From positions 62,001 to 126,000 of the forward strand of contig NZ_WEGI01000017.1 in the NCBI RefSeq assembly GCF_009604425.1: a stretch of DNA of 64,000 bases. Direction: 5' to 3'. Position 1 is the first letter of the stretch. Each line of letters opens with the position of its first letter. Made by a program: the position numbers and the translations under genes. Source of the stretch: Nocardia aurantia (GTDB lineage Bacteria > Actinomycetota > Actinomycetes > Mycobacteriales > Mycobacteriaceae). Positions 59,894 through 64,000 of the stretch are shown here, in pieces. The notes below the pieces were generated by a model. The model was not told where the DNA came from. It did no database searches and worked only from the letters and a program-made list of their open reading frames with translations.

Positions 59894-60691
59894 TCACTCG
59901 CCCGCGAACGCCTCGATCGCCGCGGCGGTCGGCCCGGGGTCGCTCAACTGCGGGCAGTGCCCGGTGGCGTCGAGAGTGACCAACCGGCTGCCGCGGATTC
60001 GCTCGTGCACGAATCGGCCGACCTCGCGCGGGGCGATGGCGTCCTGGGCGGTCCGGATCACCAGGGTCGGCACCGTCACCTGCGACAGATCGTCGCGATT
60101 GTCGGACAGGAAGGTCGCCCGGGCGAACGCCCGTGCGATCGCCGGGTCGGTGCGGCAGAAACTCTCGGTCAGCTCCGCCCCGAGTTCCGGCCGGTCCGGG
60201 TTGCCCATGATCATCGGTGCGGTCGCGGCCGACCAGCCCAGATAGTTGGCTTCGAGGGCGTCGAGCAGTTCATCGATGTCGGCGCGGCTGAAGCCACCGT
60301 GATAGTCACCGTCGTCGATGTAGCGCGGGGACGGGGTCAGCAGCACCAGCTTCGCGAACCACCGCGGCGCGCGGTTCACCGCCAGTACCGCGATCATCGC
60401 CGCCACCGAGTGCCCCACCAGCACCACGTCCCGCAGGTCCAACTCGGCACAGATCTCGACGAGATCGTCCGCATAGGCGTCCAGATCCTCGTACCGCTGC
60501 GCCGACCACGCACCGGCATCGGACCGCCCGAACCCGACGTGGTCGAACAACACCACCCGAAAGTGTTGCGCCAGAACAGGAGTGACCAGACGCCACATGT
60601 TCTGGTCACAACCGAACCCGTGCGCCAGCAGTACCGTCGGCCGATCTACCGGACCGAGGACCACGACGTTGTTCCTCTCTTGCACACTCAC
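59894..60691 (-). CDS. rsbQ: Alpha/beta hydrolase RsbQ homologue
   Basis: The protein has 265 aa from GTG 60691. Similarity to Bacillus RsbQ is continuous: LLAHGFGCDQNMW, VVLFDHVGFGRSD, GHSVAAMI, LLTPSPRYIDDGDYHGGF, NYLGW, FCRTDPAIARAFARATFLSD, RDDLSQVTVPTLVI and GHCPQLS. The triad is Ser95, Asp217 and His245. RsbQ hydrolyses or senses a hydrophobic small molecule and is needed for RsbP activation. Its position directly upstream of the PAS-PP2C gene reproduces the rsbQ-rsbP order of B. subtilis. Confidence 0.88.
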   Translation of the reverse strand: MSVQERNNVVVLGPVDRPTVLLAHGFGCDQNMWRLVTPVLAQHFRVVLFDHVGFGRSDAGAWSAQRYEDLDAYADDLVEICAELDLRDVVLVGHSVAAMIAVLAVNRAPRWFAKLVLLTPSPRYIDDGDYHGGFSRADIDELLDALEANYLGWSAATAPMIMGNPDRPELGAELTESFCRTDPAIARAFARATFLSDNRDDLSQVTVPTLVIRTAQDAIAPREVGRFVHERIRGSRLVTLDATGHCPQLSDPGPTAAAIEAFAGE

Positions 60692-60787
60692 CCGGACATC
60701 CTTACCACGCGCTGTCTGCCGCTCTGATATCCGAAAACGGCCGGGGTAATCGCGGTGGTGATCGAAATGTGCTCGGCGAACCGCGCC

Positions 60788-61591
60788 TCACCGGCCGCGG
60801 ACAGTGGCGCAGAAGACGATCGCCGGGTAGGTGGCGACGAATGCCCAGAAGAAGGTGGTCAGGCGCATGACCAGAGCGGTTCCGAGGTGCATCAGCGCCG
60901 CGCTGATCAACAGTGTGCAGGTCAGCGGTCGGATACCGAGGAGAACCAGGGGGAATCCGCATTCGAACCCGATGACCCACCAGCACATCACCACGGCGAG
61001 GCCGCGATGGCGGGCCAGCATCCGCGCGACCCGCGGATGCCCGTAGCACTCGGTGGCCAGCAGCTCCGGCAGCGCCGTACCACGGCGCCACGACGAGCCG
61101 GCCAGCTTCGCCACACCCGCGGTGAAGTACGCGAGACATACCTGTGCTGACAGAAACCACAGAACGGTCTCGTTCGCGCGAGCCTGCCCCACACCGAAGG
61201 CCAGCGCCAGCGAGGTGAAAACGATGATCGTCATCTGGTCGGCTCCGTCGCCCCCGAAACGCGAGCGCATACCCAGCAGCATGTAGGTCGCGGCGATCAC
61301 GGCGGCGGCCACCGAGTTCACGGCCGACGACGGGTGCAGGGCCAGCAGTATCCCGCAGGCCAGACAGGCGGCGACGAGGCCGAGCACCCTCGGATACACC
61401 AGCAACTGCCCGGCGGTGCGCTGGAACGACCTCCTGGTCAACAACCGGACACTCGTGGCCGAGACCGGCCAGCCGGCGAGGGCGCCGTCGTCGAGGAGCC
61501 GTGGAGCCGCCAGTCGCTCCAGCGATCCGATGATCACGGCGACCGAACCGATCGACGCGCAGAGGTGCAGCGCGGCGGAGCTGGTCAGCAT
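60788..61591 (-). CDS. HTTM-domain membrane protein, SdpB-like
   Basis: The protein has 267 aa; ATG 61591 overlaps the upstream stop by 7 bp. About six membrane helices. Features of HTTM (vitamin-K-carboxylase-like) proteins: GMRSRFGGDGADQMTIIVF, a helix with ACLAYFTAGVAKLAGSSWRRGTAL, and CWWVIGFECGFPLVL. The AGVAKL-x-G-x-x-WR-x-G-x-A block is typical of the SdpB-type group, which helps mature the SDP toxin in Bacillus. Last gene of a three-gene operon. Activity unknown. Confidence 0.72.
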   Translation of the reverse strand: MLTSSAALHLCASIGSVAVIIGSLERLAAPRLLDDGALAGWPVSATSVRLLTRRSFQRTAGQLLVYPRVLGLVAACLACGILLALHPSSAVNSVAAAVIAATYMLLGMRSRFGGDGADQMTIIVFTSLALAFGVGQARANETVLWFLSAQVCLAYFTAGVAKLAGSSWRRGTALPELLATECYGHPRVARMLARHRGLAVVMCWWVIGFECGFPLVLLGIRPLTCTLLISAALMHLGTALVMRLTTFFWAFVATYPAIVFCATVRGR

Positions 61592-62178
61592 CGGCTCGCC
61601 GCCGCCTGCCGCCCGATCACCGGACCGACCGGATGCATGGCCGACAGCAGCAACATCCGGTGATCCGGATTCTCGTCGGCGCCCTTCGACCGCAGGAGGA
61701 GGAACTGGGTGGCGTTCGCGGCATGGGCTCGGGGCCGGGTGGAGACGAAATTCAGTGTCGCGATGTACGGCAGCGTCGTTTGTATCCGGTCGGTATCACC
61801 GTCCAGTGACAATCCGGTTTTCACGAGTTCGAGCGTGATGTCGATCAGTGCCTTGTTCTGCCTTCGACCGGGATGCCACACCGCCCCCAGCCATTTCGCG
61901 GGCCTGAGCGGGGTTATCTCGCGCCAGGGCGTCAGTTGCCCGTCCGGCAGGCGATCACGGTACAGCAGATGCAGATCGTCGGTCGCCGGATTCGGTGCGA
62001 AGAAATTCCAGCGCGGCACGAATCCGGGCACATCGCGCGCGCGAACCCATTGCTCGATCCGGCCGGCATCCCATTTCTCGAGGCTGCGCGGAATTTGGCA
62101 GGCCACGGACACGGAGAACCATGTCAGCAACAATATCGCGAGGAGGACGAATATCAGATCGCCCGGTGCCACGCCCAT
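61585..62178 (-). CDS. Single-span membrane protein, SdpA-like partner
   Basis: The protein has 197 aa; its ATG (62178) directly follows the upstream TGA. One N-terminal membrane helix (about residues 7-27) is followed by an extracytoplasmic domain with PRWNFFAPNPATDDLHLLYRD. A W-x-F-F-x-x-x-P segment after one helix is the hallmark of proteins paired with HTTM/SdpB proteins, including SdpA. No enzyme motif. I infer a two-component membrane complex with the next gene product; assignment to SdpA proper is weak. Confidence 0.6.
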   Translation of the reverse strand: MGVAPGDLIFVLLAILLLTWFSVSVACQIPRSLEKWDAGRIEQWVRARDVPGFVPRWNFFAPNPATDDLHLLYRDRLPDGQLTPWREITPLRPAKWLGAVWHPGRRQNKALIDITLELVKTGLSLDGDTDRIQTTLPYIATLNFVSTRPRAHAANATQFLLLRSKGADENPDHRMLLLSAMHPVGPVIGRQAAASRC

Positions 62179-62952
62179 TCAGTGCTCGTATTCGAGAGCC
62201 GCACGGCGGATATCGAGTAGTTGCCTCGCCGTCGCGGCCGGGCCCAATTGCTGTATCTGTTCGTCCGAAAGGTGCTGCTGCTGTTCTTCGGCGGGCGTGG
62301 CGGCGGCGGCACAGAGGATGGCCGCGGTGAAGGCCAGCGCGGTTACCACGATGAAAGTTCCGTGGGGAGCGCAACTTCCGCGTATCGCGAGGTTCGCCTC
62401 CAGTTGATCCGCCGGCACCAGCGCCACCGCGGCGCGTTCGGCCGGTGTCAGCGGTGGTGCCTGCCGGAGAGCCACCGCGTCCAGCGCGGCGTCGGTGTTC
62501 TCGGCCAGGTGCTCGACGAGCGTCAGATGAGCCGGACTCAGTTCCCCGCCGTTGTACGGATTGTCCAGGACGACCAGGCCGAGGTCCGGCGGCGGGACGA
62601 CATTGGTCGCGAGAGTTCTGCCACCGTATCGAATACTCGCGAATACCGGCGAGTGCTGCAACATATGCCAGAGTTGATCGATCGGAAGCGTCGTCCGGCC
62701 GGCGAACCGGGGCGCGATCTCGTTTTCGACCAGGTCGACGTCTCCGTCATTGTGGTGGGCGATGATGTCTCGCACACGCTGCAATATCGGATCGCCCTGG
62801 GCGGCGACGAAGATCCGGACCGCCCCGACCGGACAGAGCAGCGCGCGATCGGGCTGCGACGGGATATAGTCCAGAATTTCGATCTCGCGATACCGCAGCG
62901 AGCGAAGCGTGAGCTCGTCGGCTGCGAGTTGCAGCAGGGTCTTCTCATCCAC
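62179..62952 (-). CDS. Unrecognised protein with C-terminal membrane helix, first gene of HTTM operon
   Basis: The protein has 257 aa. GTG 62952 is chosen because GGGAGG lies seven bases upstream; an ATG at 62970 lacks an RBS. The N-terminal ~170 residues are soluble and mixed alpha/beta (EIEILDYIPSQPDRALLCPV, SIRYGGRTLATNVVPPPDLG). Then comes a short helical stretch (LTPAERAAVALVPADQLE), a Cys-flanked hydrophobic helix (about 202-221, CAPHGTFIVVTALAF onward to a second Cys) and a charged tail rich in Gln. No signal peptide. I do not recognise it. Position suggests it is the client or precursor handled by the two membrane proteins. Confidence 0.6.
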   Translation of the reverse strand: MDEKTLLQLAADELTLRSLRYREIEILDYIPSQPDRALLCPVGAVRIFVAAQGDPILQRVRDIIAHHNDGDVDLVENEIAPRFAGRTTLPIDQLWHMLQHSPVFASIRYGGRTLATNVVPPPDLGLVVLDNPYNGGELSPAHLTLVEHLAENTDAALDAVALRQAPPLTPAERAAVALVPADQLEANLAIRGSCAPHGTFIVVTALAFTAAILCAAAATPAEEQQQHLSDEQIQQLGPAATARQLLDIRRAALEYEH

Positions 62953-63191
62953 GGCTCGACCTCCCGGCATATCGGCGATGCGTTCGGTACAGGTGGGGAA
63001 ATTAGCACGGGCTCGTCCCGCAACCGGGTATTCGATTGCCGACCTCGCTGGTGGCGACCTCCTCGTCGGTCGTCGCGGAACACAGTGAGCCGCGACCGGT
63101 GAACCGGCGGCCCGGCGGGGTAACCGGTGGCTAGGATCCCAGACGCGCGACGACTGAGCTCCGGGACCACCAGCACCGACAGGAGAGTTGT
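62953..63191. promoter_or_regulatory. Divergent intergenic region
   Basis: The 239-bp gap separates the leftward HTTM operon from the rightward symporter. The symporter RBS AGGAGA is at 63181-63186. No palindromic operator stands out. Confidence 0.35.
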
Positions 63192-64000
63192 ATGCCGCCC
63201 ACCGCTGTCGCAGGGCACACGATCGGTTCGACGGTGGCGGGCGGTCCGCCCACGCTGGCGGCGGGCACGCTGCGCCTGGATGCCGCGCCGGTCGACTTTG
63301 TGCTGGTCGCGATCTATTTCGTGTTCGTGCTGGGGATCGGGTTGCTGGCCCGGCAGCGGGTGTCGTCGAGTATCGACTTCTTCCTGTCCGGGCGGTCGCT
63401 GCCGGCGTGGGTGACGGGGCTGGCGTTCATCTCGGCGAATCTGGGTGCGGTCGAGATCATGGGCATGTCGGCCAACGGGGCCGAATACGGCATGCCGACG
63501 ATGCACTATTTCTGGATCGGCGCGGTGCCGGCCATGCTGTTCCTCGGCGTGGTGATGATGCCGTTCTATTACGGCTCCAAGGTGCGCAGTGTGCCGGAGT
63601 TCATGCGGCGGCGGTTCGGGACCGGGGCGCATCTGGTGAACGCGCTGAGTTTCGCGGTGGCGCAGGTGCTGATCGCCGGGGTGAATCTGTATCTGCTCGG
63701 TTCGATTCTGAATGTGCTGCTGGGGTGGCCGTTGTGGGTGTCGGTGGTCGTCGCGGCGGTGATCGTGCTCTCCTACATCACCCTCGGCGGGTTGTCGGCG
63801 GCGATCTACAACGAGGTGTTGCAGTTCTTCGTGATCGTGGCGGCGTTGCTGCCGTTGACGCTGGTCGGGTTGCATCGGATCGGTGGCTGGAACGGGTTGC
63901 GGGACAAGGTGACCGGGCAGGCCGACGGGTCGCAGCAGTGGCATTCCTGGCCGGGCAGTGAACTCAGCGGATTCTCGAACAGCGTGCTGTCGGTGATCGG
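63192..64000 (+). CDS. Sodium:solute symporter family transporter, 5' part
   Basis: The gene runs off the window end; 269 codons from ATG 63192 are present and open. After a ~35-residue N-terminus come membrane helices starting FVLVAIYFVFVLGIGLLA, then the SSF hallmark SSSIDFFLSGRSLPAWVTGLAFISANLGAVEIMG, YYGSKVRSVPEFMRRRFG, and SYITLGGLSAAIYNEVLQFFVIV. These segments carry the sodium-site residues of the SglT/PanF-type fold. Substrate unknown: sugar, carboxylate or amino acid. Confidence 0.87.
   Translation, partial: MPPTAVAGHTIGSTVAGGPPTLAAGTLRLDAAPVDFVLVAIYFVFVLGIGLLARQRVSSSIDFFLSGRSLPAWVTGLAFISANLGAVEIMGMSANGAEYGMPTMHYFWIGAVPAMLFLGVVMMPFYYGSKVRSVPEFMRRRFGTGAHLVNALSFAVAQVLIAGVNLYLLGSILNVLLGWPLWVSVVVAAVIVLSYITLGGLSAAIYNEVLQFFVIVAALLPLTLVGLHRIGGWNGLRDKVTGQADGSQQWHSWPGSELSGFSNSVLSVI

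Noticed and set aside
63188..63961. 257-codon + strand frame beginning GTATGCC, overlapping the symporter
   Set aside because: The frame starting at ATG 63192 with AGGAGA spaced correctly gives a clear sodium:solute symporter that runs past the window end.

Overview
The window is high-GC, densely coded actinobacterial chromosome. Its style suggests Nocardia or a close relative in the Mycobacteriales: many GTG/TTG starts, 1-8 bp stop/start overlaps, several probable leaderless starts, F420-type oxidoreductases, an Eis-type acetyltransferase and an MpaB/Lcp-type oxygenase. The genus is inferred; there is no rRNA or other phylogenetic marker. I saw no rRNA, tRNA, CRISPR array, transposase or phage gene.

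Layout. (1) 1-11.5 kb: the 3' end of a glycosidase-like protein, a 6-oxocamphor-hydrolase-like crotonase, a large LuxR ATPase regulator, and a divergent run of carboxylesterase, two paralogous CoA ligases, a crotonase and a small F420/DDN-type protein, with a convergent LLM oxidoreductase. It looks like a catabolic module for a cyclic or terpenoid-like carboxylate. (2) 11.5-16.6 kb: a MoxR/ChlI-type AAA ATPase with its VWA partner, a secreted protein and a small two-helix membrane protein. (3) 16.7-20.6 kb: an SsuABC-type ABC importer and a MenC-type enolase. (4) 20.8-26.5 kb: AraC/NmrA pair, then pobA, an IclR regulator and an aromatic aldehyde dehydrogenase, probably joined by a shared palindromic operator (aryl aldehyde to 4-hydroxybenzoate to protocatechuate). 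(5) 26.6-31.6 kb: acetyltransferase, class II Fic protein, class V aminotransferase, and a TetR/MFS drug-efflux pair with three operator copies.

(6) 31.7-40.1 kb: an eight-gene, overlapping operon joining a 2-oxoglutarate/Fe oxygenase, an O-acetylhomoserine sulfhydrylase-like enzyme and a hydrolase to a complete Dpp/Opp importer. (7) 40.2-49.5 kb: Eis-like acetyltransferase, methyltransferase plus PAS-GGDEF pair, leaderless TetR plus MpaB-type oxygenase, a DUF6319-like protein, and an operon of pyruvoyl arginine decarboxylase, GNAT-like protein and membrane GGDEF cyclase. (8) 49.7-52.1 kb: an orphan VirB6/TrbL-like membrane protein. (9) 52.1-58.2 kb: MFS transporter, a LysR stub, and a dimethylsulfone cluster (sfnG, a DszC/SfnB-type monooxygenase, a StyA-like monooxygenase) behind a Cys-codon leader peptide and bracketed by a 30-bp direct repeat. 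(10) 58.2-64 kb: DUF3052 protein, an RsbQ/RsbP-like stress-signalling pair, a three-gene HTTM/SdpB-like membrane operon, and the start of a sodium:solute symporter.

Sulfur acquisition recurs: an Ssu-like importer, the MetY-like/Dpp operon and the Sfn cluster. The most interesting parts are the sfn cluster with its probable leaderless cysteine attenuator and flanking repeat, the HTTM/SdpB-like operon, and the arginine-decarboxylase/diguanylate-cyclase operon.
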